A program made the translations under genes and the position numbers. Positions 1 to 13,291 of a stretch of DNA of 64,000 nt are shown piece after piece. The DNA is taken from positions 372,001-436,000 of the forward strand of contig QEYB01000713.1 of assembly GCA_017562135.1 (NCBI GenBank), written 5' to 3'. A model generated the notes under the pieces. It was not told the DNA's origin, made no database searches, and saw only the letters and a program-made list of their open reading frames with translations. Origin of the DNA: Dipylidium caninum (lineage: Eukaryota > Platyhelminthes > Cestoda > Cyclophyllidea > Dipylidiidae). Position 1 is the stretch's first letter; the number at the start of each line of letters is the position of its first letter.

Positions 1-1042
1 CTATTATTCTCAAATAACTGCATTTTGATGAACTCTTTGTGCTTTATATAGTAAAAAAATCTGGTTCTGGTGGAGGAACTGATACTAATGGGGACCACGG
101 AAGAATTCTACTCTTTGAATGGGACTGGACAATCATGATAGAAGTAGGGGGAGAGTAAAATCACAGTCTAAGAAAATTGTTTAACTTTATATCCGAACCA
201 TCCTGATCAGTGGTCCAAGGAGGAGGAGCAAGGGCGAAATCAAACCTATTCATTAAGAATAGAACTTTTTTCTGAAGAGAGACGCATTTTGCAGTTAAAC
301 CCCAGTTTGGGATGTTGAGTTTGCGAGAATTACTACGGCGAACGAGAGCTTTTTCTATCCGCCATTGCATCCATCTAGAATGCTTTCGGTGTGGGAAAAC
401 GGACTCAGCCAAAATGATACATCGTATCGGTGCTTCCTTGTAACACGAGTAAGCTTTATTTACTAGCCGATTTCTGAGACTCCAATCTCCTGCCAAGACC
501 GCTTAATAAATTTTGGCTAGATTGGAGAGTAACGATACAATCGTTGGGATTTCTAATTATGTATGAATTTTGTTGGATTGAACACTATGACTAACTTTAC
601 TAATGGCGGTGAAGCTTCATACGGATAAGTTCAATTATTATCAGAGTATTTCGAAGAAAGGTTGACGACATGCTATTGGATTTAGGGAAAAATTACGATT
701 TCTTCTGAAAATGAAAGACATGGGTTCTGACGTATAACAGGAAACTCATTAGTGACCGTAATCATTTGTACTAGCAGAATATTGCATGCAGACAAAGAGG
801 GGCAATTTAACAATGCAATTTCGTGTCCTAACAGGTGTTTATTTTGCTTTACTTTACAATAAAATAATTAAAATAAATCCAGCGTAAATATTTTATTATG
901 TGATATAAAATTTTTAGATGAAATCAACCTTTTTATTCCTTTCGGAGGGCCAATTATAATGGGTTTGATTTTAACTTGTTTTAGTAATCGCTCATGTGCC
1001 CGCGCCATACAGTTTGGTAATCTGCAGTCTTTTGCCCGAGAA
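1..1042. other. 5' flank of the FAF1-like gene, no assigned gene
   Basis: AT-rich DNA upstream of the first FAF1 coding exon. The only sizeable open frame is on the minus strand at 161-496 (about 110 codons, no ATG at its 5' end, many Arg/Lys/Ser codons). It could be an exon of a divergent neighbour or chance. I see no domain in it and make no functional claim. Confidence 0.4.
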
Positions 1043-4000
1043 ATGGATCTAGTTAACAAATTCCAAGTAAGATGCAATTTCTACTTCCTAATTTTCATAG
1101 GAGCTCACGGGTATTACAAATAAGGAAATTGCTGAAGACATTTTGCAACAATTTGACTGGAATATCGAATCAGCCGTAAACTGTTTTCCTCCCTGAGGAT
1201 ATACCTAACGGTAATTTCATAAACCTCACGTGTTATCCTATTATGCTTGATTTGCTTTTTATATTCTTTAGACCCGTCACGAGTCGTTGGCGATTCATGC
1301 AGTATCCCCTCATCAGACTCCCACACAGGCCAACCTCGAGGCTACTTAATTTTAGCATAACTTTTTCCCCGGACGGTAGCAACAATCGCCGCAGAAATGT
1401 AACGCTAGAAAAAAGTATCTGACTCCCGTACTTTCGGTGATCTTAAAACAACTGTTCATCAATGAATGCCGTGATGATTCTGGTTGAAATGGCAAGGAAC
1501 TCTGGTTGCATTCAGATAACGCATCTTTGCTGTCTGCCTTGCGCCTCGATGGGATGCGCAATTCGAGCAAGTTGAACTTTGATGTAAGACCGACAATGTG
1601 TATTTAGTATTTAAGTTCAGTATCGAGTCGCTTACTTATGATTCACTTTTGTTCTAGACGCCCCTTAGAAGCTTGCATCTCCCATTAAATAACTCCTGGA
1701 CAGCTCATTTACGGAGATGTAACCGCACCCGGTAAGGTCTTCTTTGTTTATACACAATGAATGTATGAGTAAGTAATGAAACCTATTGGTCCCCGTAGAA
1801 TCAATTCTGAGATAGAAATTCTGGACAGTACCTTAGTCCCAACTGCGTTGGACTTGCGCATCCGTTTGAAGAATTCTTCCCCTCTAAAGCATGGTACATC
1901 ACACATCAATTCATCTGATGGCCAGACAATTTGCTTGCGAAATATCTCCGATTGTACAAGTATATCCGGCTTGAAACGTTCAGCGGCGAGGGAGTCTGGC
2001 ATCTCGATGTCGCATCAGGTGTGGTCACTTCCTAGATCTGGCAATCCACCGTCTAATTTGGAAGTACTATTAAGGGACTTAAATATGCCTCAAATGAAGA
2101 GTAACGAGCATAGACTGCAACGTTACCACCTCAGCCACAGTCGTCCCTATGTTCTCGAGGTAATGGGGACTTCAAGCACTTTTTTTTACCTAACCCAATG
2201 ACCTATTCGGTGTTTGTTTTTCAGCTTGCAGATTCCCAGATGCCTTCCACTTCCCAGACTTCGAACTCACGGGTTACAACTGGGGAAAGTAATCGTCGCT
2301 TTCCAAGGTCAAAAAAAGAAGTCTTACAGGGAATTGAGTCAAGTGAGTCAACTAGATCACAATAATTACAAACCCCTGATTGACTCATTCTTATTATGTT
2401 GGAGGATTATTACTTTTTGTGCCTGCACTCATGTTCGATGGTTATCGCATCTTTCAATCGAAGAATTATGGTTTAGGTCTAAAATAAGATTTGTATGAGC
2501 GTGAATCTACGTACCTCTGCCCATTGATTTTTTGGTGCGTGTGTTGCGCCGCTGTGTGCAAGTAAATGCGCCCACGTGACTGCCCCATCGCCAACCGAAT
2601 TTGGGGGCATGTAGGCTAGCTCTTTGGCCTTGCCTATTATTCGCGTCATGGTAAGTTCGAAGTCCGCCTTGTTCATCTGCCGATCAGCTGATTATTCAGG
2701 TGATTTCGACTTATGCGTTAAGTAATGAACTAAGTTTTTTTTTCGTAGAATAGAAGTCTGAACAGCATTCACCGCCCGCTTATTAGTCGTCTTTTGTAAT
2801 TTTTGCGCTTCGATCTTGGGCTGGATTTAGATCTTTGTCACTCTATTTGATTTAGCCACACTTCTCCTAATTATGGCCGCCAAGAATGTTCCTTGTGCTT
2901 ATAACCTCTTGATCTTGCATCATACTGCCTTTCAAGGCAATCGGTTTGCACATCCATGTGTGTTAACACACAGTCCATGTCATCTGTCCCCACTTTGTCT
3001 TTCTCATATACTTACAAAAGGATAGATGTAAAATACAAGCTGTCAGGAAATTAAGTTTAGTTTTGGTAAAGGTTTTTTGAAATGATGAAATTTCTCCAAA
3101 AATATAAAGATTTGTAGACAAGTGCTTAACTGTTTTGTACATCTAGGGTGCTTTTTCTTGATTGGAGCATTCTCTTTTGGTCTTTGGATTTCCATACAGG
3201 ATTTGGATGATGATGGCGAATACACTATTTACTCTGATATTGACGACCCAAATGGTGAATTGGATTTTGTCAACGACGGTACAAATTCTCATTCTCAGCC
3301 TCTGAGTGAGTTTTTATCTTTTTTCGTTTTCAAAGGTTTTCTTTTTAAAATACACGTCTTGAAAGGGTAATTTGTGGTCATGAGTGATTATAAATTAACA
3401 TTTTGGTCAAAAAGAATCAGGTAGGTAAGACAGCTAGAATTCCGTTTTAGCATTCGCGTTTTTATTATCGTCTTGCTTCTTAATAACTGCATAGTTAAGT
3501 TAGTTCATGCTCTCAGGCTTATTAAATTCTCGATAATCTTTAGAAATGGTGAACTCAGTATACTCCACATTGATTATATTTTGGATCCCAAATAATTTAG
3601 CTGCGGCACTTTTTGTTTCAACCATTGATGCATTATACGTGCCCAGTGTGGCTACCTTTTTAAGTACCGAGGTGTTATATATCAAATGGATGCGGTTTCA
3701 GCGTTATTCAGTTATATTGACGCCAAAAGCTTCGGCCAGAATTACACGAGGTCCAAATAGTCGTCTTTTGTTGGCCAACAGGTGATATAATTATGACCGG
3801 GTTTACTATGGCTAAACGGCTGTAAATACGTAGTAAAAGCAAGCTTACACTAGCAACGTGGTTACTGGTCACTTGATTCGCCGGACGATTATATTTCACC
3901 CTATTTTATCTTGCTTTTCAACCACTGTTAGGTAACAAGACGTTGTATTTTTTGTCTATTTTTAAGTACATACTTTTCTTCCTCCTTTGCAGTCCCCTCT

Positions 4001-6565
4001 AATCTTATTAATTTACCCGAAGAGGCGTTAGAGAATTTCTACAATGTATTTATCCAACGTTATTGTTCAACTCCCGAAGACTGTATTCCTCCCTTTCTTC
4101 TCTGTCCTCTCAACGATGCCTTGAGTCAGTGCTTAAACACCTCCCGTGCGGCTGATGTGAGTTTTTCATTTCAAACTCTTTGGTTGCTCTGTGATAATGT
4201 ATTAACAGACTTCTTCCGTTTTTAGCGCAAGCCTCTTTTCATTTATCTCCACGATGATCGCAGTGTAGCAGCCCACATCTTCTGCAACCGCCTCCTTTGC
4301 TCCCAACAGATGAATCAATTCATGGAGGCAAATGAGCTCAAAATATGGCCGTGGGATGTCACTCTGGAAGGAGCGAGGGCTAATGTCTTCAAGTGGATGC
4401 AACCTCGCCTTGAATACTTAATCACAGAAATTACTCGAATGGAGGTATTTTTACGCCACCTTCACTACTGAGATCGTTTAAGTAAAACTTAGGCGCCACT
4501 CCAACGATTTCTTAGAATATTAAACTAAATTGGAATTTTAAAGAGTGAAGAACAACTAGGATTGATGAATACAAGGAACGCCTCATTTTCTCTACTTTTT
4601 TTCATAAATAGACTGATCAGTATCCACTGTTGATAATGCTCTGCAAACTGGGCGGTTCCTACGAATAATAACTATTTTGACGGGCCGTGGGTTCACTGCC
4701 CCCACATCTTCCTATTCCTGGTCCTCATCGAGTACCAAGATCATCCAATGGAGGCCTTCCCACCCTTAGAGTCCACTTTCTACATCCACCACGAAACCTT
4801 TCCACCACCTCGCACCCGAGGAAAACTCGACGCCGCAGATGTGGTTGTTGAGCTCTGGCAGAAGTATGTCATGTATCAGGAGCGCCTGCAGCCTGAAATT
4901 CAGATTGATTCTCAACGCGAAGAACGGGAGTTAATGCGCATGGAACAGGACAGGGCTTATAAGGAGTCTTTGGAACAGATCGTCTTCAAGGTGGGTCCTA
5001 GTTTGAAAAAAATAGCCAAAGGCTATTAATTATGTCTTTGATGTTTTACGAGAAGGGTCACTTGGAGCTCTAAATGTTAATTAAAATTTCAAATAGACGG
5101 ATAATTTAAACCGGTTTTACTAGTCCAGGATTAACATATGTGAAGGGTAAGACTACTTACGAATTTTTTTATTGTCTAATCCGTGGCTTCAGCGTTGTTT
5201 CAAAGTGTTACTGCCTGCACTATCTTTCTATAAGCGATGCAGTTGCATCAATTCCCATCACATTCGCATATTCATTGCAGCGTTATTTGTTCGGTAATTA
5301 GTGAAATTCCTCCTACTCTTGTCCTGGTTTTATTTCACCTTCTAATCACATGAATGCGAACTTCTTAACTCCATTCCCGCGCGCAGTCAATCATTTACCA
5401 GGTTCACTCACTTAATATTTTATCAAATGGTATTTATTGCTTCTGATTTTATTTCTGCGTCCTCTTAATCTCTTCTTCATGTGGCAAAATTGCAAAAAAA
5501 AATTCTGAGGCTGATCTACTTCTTTTTTTGGGCAAACGACTCATAAACAAATTTTAGGACAACTCGTATCACTTTATATTCTACACCACCTCTACTGCTG
5601 ATCGGTATTGGGAAGAGTTAACTGTTAAGCCGCCTCTAAGTTTTGACTAAACAACTCCAACCTTTCTTGCCTTAAAAGTTGGGAATCGGACTAGATACGT
5701 GAGATGTGAAGGAAATGATAGTGAATTTGCCCGATCATTGAAAAATAAAGGCAAATAGCATAATTTAGACTTTAAGAGAGGTGTTTTTTAGTAAAATAGA
5801 CAACACAGCTGGGCAGACTCATTCAGCTGTTTTTGAACGGTCTAAAAATTGTGTTCATTCATTCCTTTAGCAAATTCATTAGATGAATAGTCAGTTCTTT
5901 TCCTATTGACTTCATAAAACACCGTTTAAACTTCTTGCGTCCTACTTCAATTATTTTTTTCCACATGCTCATCCACTACGTCATTATTGGTAAGCATCCA
6001 GTCAGTCCACGTATTCTTTATCTTCGCTTTATTCTTTTACGGTTTAGATGGAAGCAAAGCAACGCGAAGAGGAGGAGGCAAAGCAACGCAAAAAGCAGGA
6101 GCAAATGCAGGCTGAGGCAGCACAGCGTGTGGCACGCGATCGACAGGTAGCTTCGGGTCGTGCTCTTCCCCCTGAGCCCCCAGTTGGCACCGCAAACATC
6201 GCCACTTTGCGCTTCCGCCTCCCGACTACCTTGCCTTCTCCTCCGTCGTACGACACCTTTCCGATGCCGAGAAGCAACCTATTCACAAGGGGATGATCCA
6301 AAGACGTTTCAGAGCTCATGACACTCTACGCGATTTGAAAAATTTTATGGATTTCCTGGGCTACTCTGTGGGGGAATTTAAACTTTTGACAACTTTCCCC
6401 CGAATCGATGTGAGAGAAAATAGGGAGATAAATAATCTTGGTGTTTATATGATTTAAAGAATGTGGATTTTGTGCTTTTAGTTGACCGCTAATCCCTCGG
6501 ACAGCGTGACTTTGGCCGAACTGAAACTTGTGCCTCAGGAAACTCTGAATCTGGAGCAGCGCTAG
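1043..6565 (+). CDS. FAF1: FAF1-like ubiquitin/p97 adaptor (UBA-UBL-UBL-UAS-UBX), multi-exon
   Basis: FAF1-family proteins bind ubiquitinated clients through a UBA domain and the AAA ATPase p97/VCP through a C-terminal UBX domain, in ER and cytosolic protein degradation. Exons read from splice signals: 1043-1066, 1101-1210, from 1272, about 1380-1583, 1658-1731, 1799-2159, 2225-2342, 3200-3305, 3993-4156, 4226-4444, 4612-4990, 6048-6409, 6482-6565 (stop TAG). The start gives MDLVNKFQ joined to ELTGITNKEIAEDIL, a UBA helix. The UBL region is marked by TPLRSLHLPLNNS and GLKRSAARESGISMSHQVW, then an acidic stretch (YSDIDDPNGELDFVND). The UAS thioredoxin-like domain holds RKPLFIYLHDDRSVAAHIFC and TDQYPLLIMLCK. 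A charged coiled coil, the UBX motif GEFKLLTTFPRID and the C-terminal LVPQETLNLEQR follow. Frame corrections are needed near 1184-1194, 1400-1500, 4663-4672 and 6220-6224; a few exon borders in the UBL part are uncertain. Confidence 0.9.
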
Positions 6566-7533
6566 ACTTTTTATTATCATCTCTAACTTATTCTGTCTCG
6601 TAGTCCTCAGTGTATCATTTTTGTTAAAGTGTCTATCACAAAGAGTGTGACTTAACTTTGCTGCCTTGATGGTGTGGGTCTGTCCGTTTGTGGGCTGTTA
6701 GCCGTTAGGGAAACCTCGCGAGACTATTTTCTACAATTCCATCACTGCGCTGCATCGGTAGCGACCTGTGCCAATTGTGCTATGGTCAGTGCATAAGGTG
6801 GCAGGGTTTGATAAGTTGCCGATTTCATGTGAACCTTTTTATTCTGTCATTGCAACTCTGTCGTTTTTACGCAGCACAACACAACATGGGAATGTCAGGC
6901 TCTTTTGCGTCTGAGGATTGGCATGTTTTACGGCTGCTGAGTGCATCAGTACTGGTCATGAGTCCGGATGATTTTGACAAGGTCAACAGCATGTGATACC
7001 TAAAATTGAGGTGCTCAGGCTACTTGCTCGCACCACTAGGAGAGCGTCAATCGCTCTGCAGTGGAATTCACTCTAACGAGACATCCTCCAAAGTGTGACT
7101 TGCGTAATTTTGAGTTTGTGGCTCCCGAGTTGAAGGGTAATTTGGGGATGCAGTGGGGAAACGGGTTTCCTCGACCTCGTCGGGTTCCTCTCGTTTCGAC
7201 GGCGTACGACGCGTGGACTTCTCGTGTCGTTCAGCAATTTAAGTTCTCACGTTGTCACAAACGCTGCTACTTCAGCTTGGATTGGGGTATTTTAGCCTCT
7301 GGGATAATGCGTTTTCTGTTTTTATGGTCCAACGACGCGCAACTCTAGTGTTTACTTACCGCCTCCCTCCGAGTAGCACCATCAACAATGCCAATGATTT
7401 GTTTTTATTTATTCGGAAAGGGATGAACAAATGCACACATACACAGACACGTGCACAGAGGCAGGTTTTCTCAACCCAACCATCTCTGCAACTGAAACCC
7501 GAACGCAACTTCGGTGTATGCCTATCACTACCA
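6566..7533. other. Convergent intergenic region between FAF1-like and CYHR1-like genes
   Basis: About 1 kb between the stops of the two convergent genes. It must hold both 3' UTRs. Short open frames occur (for example 7061-7348 on +), but they lack splice context and recognisable domains. I see no clear consensus polyadenylation signal at the expected distance. Confidence 0.5.
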
Positions 7534-9038
7534 TCACCCATAACAATGCCCGTAATAATGACGATGATGACAATACTGATGACTTTGACAACCATGAATC
7601 CCGCTATACTGTTCCGCCTGCTCGTCCACCAGTTTTCGCGCGATCACCATCTCCATGTTAACAAGGCGACAGGCTCTTAATTCCCGTAGGTTCGTCAGGT
7701 ACCGCCATCGCATTGGATACAAGTTGAAGGTGCCCGTCCTCTCCCCTCTCGAGACAAACCGGTACGATGATATTATCGGGCGAACGCTCACTTGGGCACC
7801 CGTCTCGGCAGACTCAATTTGCAGCGGAATGAAAGCATAATTTTTTCTGCCTATCCCTGGACTGTTCTCCTTCGTCATACTGAAACTCAACTCCCCGAAT
7901 TGGGTGGCTCTGTTTGATAATTCTCACCCTCACCACCACCTCTGCCAACGGGACTGTTGCTGTTGTTGCTGCCATTCCCGCCTGTCTCCATCGGGGATAG
8001 GGTCGTCCGCGATGTGTCCCCGTGAAACGGAATATCCTCTTGGACGGTGTGATGAATTCGACTCCTCACTTTGAGGAATTCGCAGCTTCATCTATGGAAG
8101 CATGTGAACTGTTGGCCTGTTCCAGAGTCTCGGCATTATTTTCTGCAGTCTCCTGGAGCTCCGGGTATCCTCTGTGGCGAGGTTTTCAACCTACGGAAGG
8201 TTGCAGAAGTGATCACCTCTTCGGAGCCCTCGTCTTCAAATCGTACCATTAACTTGAGTGTCCAACGCGACTGACTTCCATGAAACTGATCGCTCTTGAA
8301 AACTAGTCTGCCAGGAGTAACGCGTGCCAGAGAGAGCGAAACACAAACTGATTGCAATTCAAAGCCTTCAAGGTGTTTAAAAAACGGCAGAGAAGCATGT
8401 GAATGTTTCGCGCAACATTTGTTCTCGACGTCGAAATCTGGAGAGAACATTGGAGAGACTCTCTTCGAGGGGGCGCTCTTGAAGACATCGGCGCACTTCG
8501 CATTCTTCATAGTGTCCATGGTAGTCTTCAGCGCTTCCGCACCATGTGCAGCCGAGGGGTGCCAGGCCGCAGGACACTCGACGTTTCGGACAGGTGTTAA
8601 GTTTGTGCCCACCAAATCCTTGTGAAGCATTATCTCTCCGCATTCCATACACAAATCGGGCAGTTCAGAGAGGACTTTTTGCGCGGTCAAGGCTCGTCTG
8701 CTGTCGGGATAGAGAGCGGCTCGGCAGGTGGGACATTGAGGATGATCATCTTGTCGTAAAGTAAGAAAACATGTGTGACATAGGAGATGACCATTCGCAC
8801 ACTCTTTCATGCCAAAGTCAGGAGTGAAACAGGCACAACAGGAGATCACCTCGCGGATGGATTGAATTACATGCTTCAACTCGTCTAACTGTGACGGTGA
8901 GCGTTTGGTCAAGTCCTCATTTCCAGCGATGGCGGCGGTGGAGGAGATATTGCCAGAGGCAGTAGTTATCGTGAGATCCAGCGGTATAGGCGCCTCTTCG
9001 TGGGAATTATTATTTACTTCCATCTGGAGGGGGTGCAT
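7534..9038 (-). CDS. CYHR1: CYHR1/ZTRAF1-like RING and TRAF-type zinc finger protein
   Basis: Minus-strand gene. The ATG is placed at 9038-9036 (MHPLQMEVNNN); a longer open frame to 9071 would start on GTG. A low-complexity N-terminus precedes a RING-like finger at 8.8-8.7 kb (CCACFTPDFGMKECANGHLL, then CHTCF and CPTC). A helix KVLSELPDLCMECGEI and a TRAF-type finger follow (KLNTCPKRRVSCGLAPLGC, TWCG, HYEEC), then a beta-rich C-terminal region ending with FIPLQIESAETGAQ, which matches the end of the family. The finger is read in a different frame from its flanks: frame changes fall near 8609-8622 and at the A6 run 8380-8385, and another is likely near 8165. The 8.1-7.9 kb part is a Gln/Gly/Asn-rich insertion of uncertain frame. 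The family is linked to zinc binding and E3-like or signalling roles; function here is inferred only. The exact 3' end is uncertain. Confidence 0.78.
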
Positions 9039-9071
9039 ATCCGGACGTGACCCTCTTCGTTGCTCCCACAC

Positions 9072-11999
9072 TCAATCAGTGCCACGTGCTCTTGGGGGAA
9101 TGTGACTTGGATGCACAGACGCGATCACATGCAATCTGGCAATAGTCAATGCTAACACGTGGAATCCCATTGTCAATTAATGGCACTAACGGTGGGGAGG
9201 CTGTCAAAACACTCTCTCGGTTCACTCGCTTAGAGCTCGAAATTCCCCTCGTCGATGATAACGAAGTGTATCAAACTTGTTTCACGCTGGATGTACAGTG
9301 TGCCGAACAGTCTAGCCGATGTTGGCATTTCGATGTGGAATCGACGACCCATGGACGCCCATGTCGGTCTCCTCTCGGCTTTAAATGCCATGGCTATACT
9401 AAGTGGGTTTTGTTTACAACAACCCGACGTTGTGTGAGGAAACAGACTCGATTCAGTGTGCAATTATCCGCCTGTAGGCTGATTTTACGCAGGAAAACAT
9501 TCGCCAATCCGGTAGACACGACGAGGCATTGAAAAAAGGTGAAGTTTATTAAGCCAATTTTTGATGAAGGCTTTGGTCTCTGTGAGGGTAAATGTTGGGA
9601 CGTGTGTTCACGTGGTGCAGAGCACCTTCCACGGGCGATGTGAACGGTGGCGGTGGTCTAAGACGTCGGCAGCGGGGCGTGCACCTTGAAGACCGCCTAA
9701 CCGCCCAAAGCAGACAAACCGAGAAGTAAGCGCAATTTGTACGAGGTGCTTCCGTGCAGACGCTGTCATAGACACGCAAGCTCGACTATGCCATTAAACT
9801 CGGTAGTAAGTTCTGTTTCTCAGTTAGGAAAACTCGTTTCTGGTGAGGAGGGAATGAAGGCCAAGGAGAGAAGAAGGACAGCCACACCACCGCATGTCGC
9901 TCGATCAAGGCTTGAAGCCCAGCCGAAGCAGTGAAAACAACTAAAGACGCATACGATGAGGTCCTAACAGCCAAACGCGGACGAAAAGCCGTTTAAAGAG
10001 TATAAAATGGGCGTAAGAATTGCGGTAATGTTGACCGAGAGAGACGACCTCGAAAGTTAAATGATGGTGATGGTGATGACGATGCTGTGATGGATGCGAC
10101 AGTGCATTTAGATTCACGTCAAAGTCTTGTGGAAGTGCCACTTTAAATGGCATGGGAAGAGTGTCGAGGCAAGGAATAAGGCTTCCTGAGGAATTAATGG
10201 TGACGGAGCTGGAGCGAAGGCGTACAATCTGCCCGGCTCTTCTGTCTGGACGAGGAAACGTCTGGTCTCTGCGGCCAAATGGCAACTGGAGATGAGAAGT
10301 GAGTGGCACACGATGATCTTTGGACGGAGAAGAACCCTGACTCTCTGCGGTAGAGGCGCCTATTGGGACTCCTCGACATCGCTAACAGTGAAGGAGGTGT
10401 CTGTTAGTGGTGTGTGGTGGGATTGTTTGAAGGTCATCAACTTTGAATTGCTGGAATCTGGTCAGAGCGTCACGGCGACTGCGTGTGTGTATTGTGGAGC
10501 ATTCGAGTGGATGGGGGAGGAATTGTTGCAAAAAGCGACTTGTTTGGTTTGGTCAATTAGGGAAACCGAATCCTTCAACACGATGGTGCGAGGCCTGGTG
10601 AGCCAAAAGTGACGGAGGCGAAAGAATTGGAGGTCTTTGGATGTGGACCTTTGCTCATCGGCCCCACTCGCCGGATCTCGCAGCGTCGAATTACCGCCTT
10701 TTCGCGTGGTTGCGAAAGCATTAGGAGGCAGCCAAAAGGGGAACAACGTTGAAATAGTGAAAGGGCACTTAGAAACAGTGTTTCAGTGTAAAACGAATGC
10801 AGGTTGAAGAGAAAAGAGATCGTGTAACTGGTGAAAGTATTCACAAATGGTGGGAATGCCTTTGGTGACTAAAATGTAAGTCTTTCTTAAATGAATAAGT
10901 ATTTTTCCTCCCAAATAATAAATACTCCGCTGGCTTTTCGGTTTGACTAATGCTGAAAATGCCATAAAATTATGATGCAGCACGGAAATGGGCGCCACCT
11001 TTGCGCAACTAGTGGATTTTGTGGAGGAGGAATCAGGTGCTGACGGATTCAATGAGACTTCGACCATCTCCACCATGTTCATTCTGCATGGCGACGGTTG
11101 GGTGGAGAGCAAACATTCGTTTGCGGCGTGAGGGAAAGTTGAAGAAGACGGGAAAAAAGGGAGGAATATCGATAAAATGGATTTGAGAGGTGAAGTGTAC
11201 GGCGGAAAGGGAACACTGGGCGACACGGAAGGTCATGGAATGTGCTTGAACATTTCGAAACTTTTGCTTTAACTCAATTGATTCGTACGAATTTAGACAA
11301 TTCAACTTTCATCGATGCAGGAAATGGATGAATGAGGATGGAGGAAGTTCGTTCATCGACATGCGGAGTCGATTGTCACTGCCTTTGGCTCACCCACGCG
11401 AGGTCTTCGCGATTACGTCGACTTCTACGCCGAGAGGCACGTCACACCGACGCACACCGGTTAATTTGACAGCCGAATGCTGGCAGGCCAGCAGGGCGTT
11501 CCAACTCATTACACAAAAGTGTGACGCTGAATGTGAAATAGGCTGGTGCGATTTCGCGACTGGCGTCTGAGGAATGTTGATGACGAGTCCATTCAGGTCT
11601 TCTTCTAACTGAGTAGCGTTTTGGACTAACACAAGACACACTTTTCGTGCAATGCTGCATTAAGGTGTCCGAGGCATAGTTTGATCACCCAGTAGACGGG
11701 GAGACAAGATAACTTTGACAGCGTCGACTATTTGCTGATCTCGTTTAACTCGCCATTATCGCATAGCCTCTGTGAAGATTAGAAAAGAGCACTGGGAATA
11801 TGCAACCTGGAGGAAGCTAAAAAAATCTCGTAATTCAACCACTCCGCACTCAAGTGACACAATTAGGTGTCGGGACAACGGGCAGCGTGTCAGGATAAAA
11901 ATATACATCTTACTTCCCACACTGTCACGTGGTTTTACCCTGGGTGGATGTTTCAGGTAGAACGACGACGGCTAAACGGTTTGGGAAAAACACCTCATG
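9072..11999. other. Unassigned ORF-rich interval between CYHR1-like gene and inverted repeat
   Basis: Several open frames on both strands have protein-like composition but no domain I recognise. On + these are 9149-9532, 10292-10612 (from VSGVWWDCLKVINFELL onward) and 10988-11131 (MGATFAQLVDFVEEE). On - they are 9941-10309 (contains a run of six His), 10462-10746 and 11390-11641 (LVQNATQLEEDLNGL). Opposite-strand frames overlap, so at most one strand is coding at each place. They may be exons of one or two genes; I could not build a consistent splice chain. Confidence 0.35.
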
Positions 12000-12654
12000 T
12001 TGAAAAGGGAACGTGTAAATCCACATCTTATGGTTAAGGCACTTAGACGTAGCCCCTAAATGGGAAATTATAAAAAAGAACATAAATTTGGCTCCTTTAA
12101 AATTGTATAACACTGCGCTATGGGATCTCCATCTGCGAAATTTCTCGGTGGAAATCTGGTAGATGGCTCTAAAGCGTCACGGCAAAGTTGCGGTTAACTT
12201 TGCCTCGGCATTAGTCGAAACTGGTTTAGTGTAACTGCTTTGTGTTTTCTTTAGGTTTAAGCTTTCACAGGGATAAAAATCTGACGATGTCAACACAAAT
12301 GAAGGAAAATTACTGCGGGAGACCAAAAACGGAGAAATGTAAATATTTTTGACCACGATGAGGTCCCTGCAAGTTTCTCTCAAGCTCCGGCATGGAAGTC
12401 CACCAGGAAATCGGCTATTTCTAAATTAACACCCAGTACATCTTATTTTTGCAAATGAAATGCCTATTAGCATTGTTGACGAAATCTCTCACAGTTGCAG
12501 GTGGTGGAACATTTATCAACTGCAGTTAGAAGGACAAAATAAAATTTTAATTAGATTTTATTACCACCAAGTACGAAAACAGATCACTCTCTACACTTTA
12601 TTCACGATGGTAGAAGACAACATTCACCGCCTCCGCGCACTTTTGTCAATCGCC

Positions 12655-12661
12655 TATAAAG
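12655..12661 (+). promoter_or_regulatory. TATA-like box of the degenerate four-TM gene copy
   Basis: TATAAAG about 90 bases before the ATG used by the 12.7-kb copy. It aligns with the TATAAAA boxes in front of the two intact copies. Confidence 0.4.
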
Positions 12662-12742
12662 TTTGCGGTGGCGGAGATGGCGCACAAGTCAGTAGCGGAA
12701 GCAATGAAGTAGAGTGAAGTCGACTGAACTGAAGAAGAAAAC

Positions 12743-13291
12743 ATGAAACGTTTCACGGAACAGTGCCTACATCTTGGTTCACCTGACGACCCTATTATCT
12801 TCATTTTGCAATCCATCTTGTCATCGGATGGCCGTGTGGAGTCCTCTACTCTTCACTCTGTCTCGAAAGACAGCCCCATCATGCAAGTCGTCTTTATCTT
12901 CCTCTTACTCGCCGCCCTCCTCATACTGACTTCCACCGTCCTCCACATTTTCGACTTCTTCTGCTACAATAGAATCCTCCGCGTCTTGGCTTGTGCCTTC
13001 CTTTTCTTTTCATCTCTCTTCTGCCTCGCTTCCGTCGCCTACCACGCTGCCTACTTTGCGTTACCCTTACCAATGTCATTACGCTGTGTACGTGGCCACC
13101 GGTTTACTCACCGCCCTTCGCAATTCTACGGCTTCACCGAGGAAGACGACGAGGGAGAAGTGAACCAGGAAAAAGGAATTTTAGTCGCGAGTCCACGCAT
13201 GTATGTCATAAAGAAGAGGAGAAAATACCCTTTAACACTACGTCTAAAATTGGGAGTAGTGCCTCGAGTAACGAGGTGGATTTTTATGTAA
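12743..13291 (+). pseudogene. Degenerate copy A of four-transmembrane protein gene
   Basis: Homologous to the two intact 145-residue genes at 31.5-31.9 and 48.5-48.9 kb. Here the ATG equivalent to their start is followed at once by a stop (ATG AAG TAG, near 12705). From the second ATG the frame is shifted relative to the intact copies by a one-base insertion in the TTTCACGGAACAG stretch, so the first membrane segment is lost. The frame returns before MQVVFIFLLLAALLILTSTV (second membrane segment) and the third is present. It shifts again near the fourth and runs into an unrelated charged tail. An open frame of 182 codons therefore survives, but it does not encode the family protein. It could be a pseudogene, or an intact gene with assembly errors; the extent of divergence favours decay. 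Confidence 0.6.

Noticed and set aside
1748..2002. Minus-strand frame opposite the FAF1 second UBL exon
   Set aside because: The plus strand encodes recognisable UBL sequence with fitting splice sites; the minus frame is a shadow.
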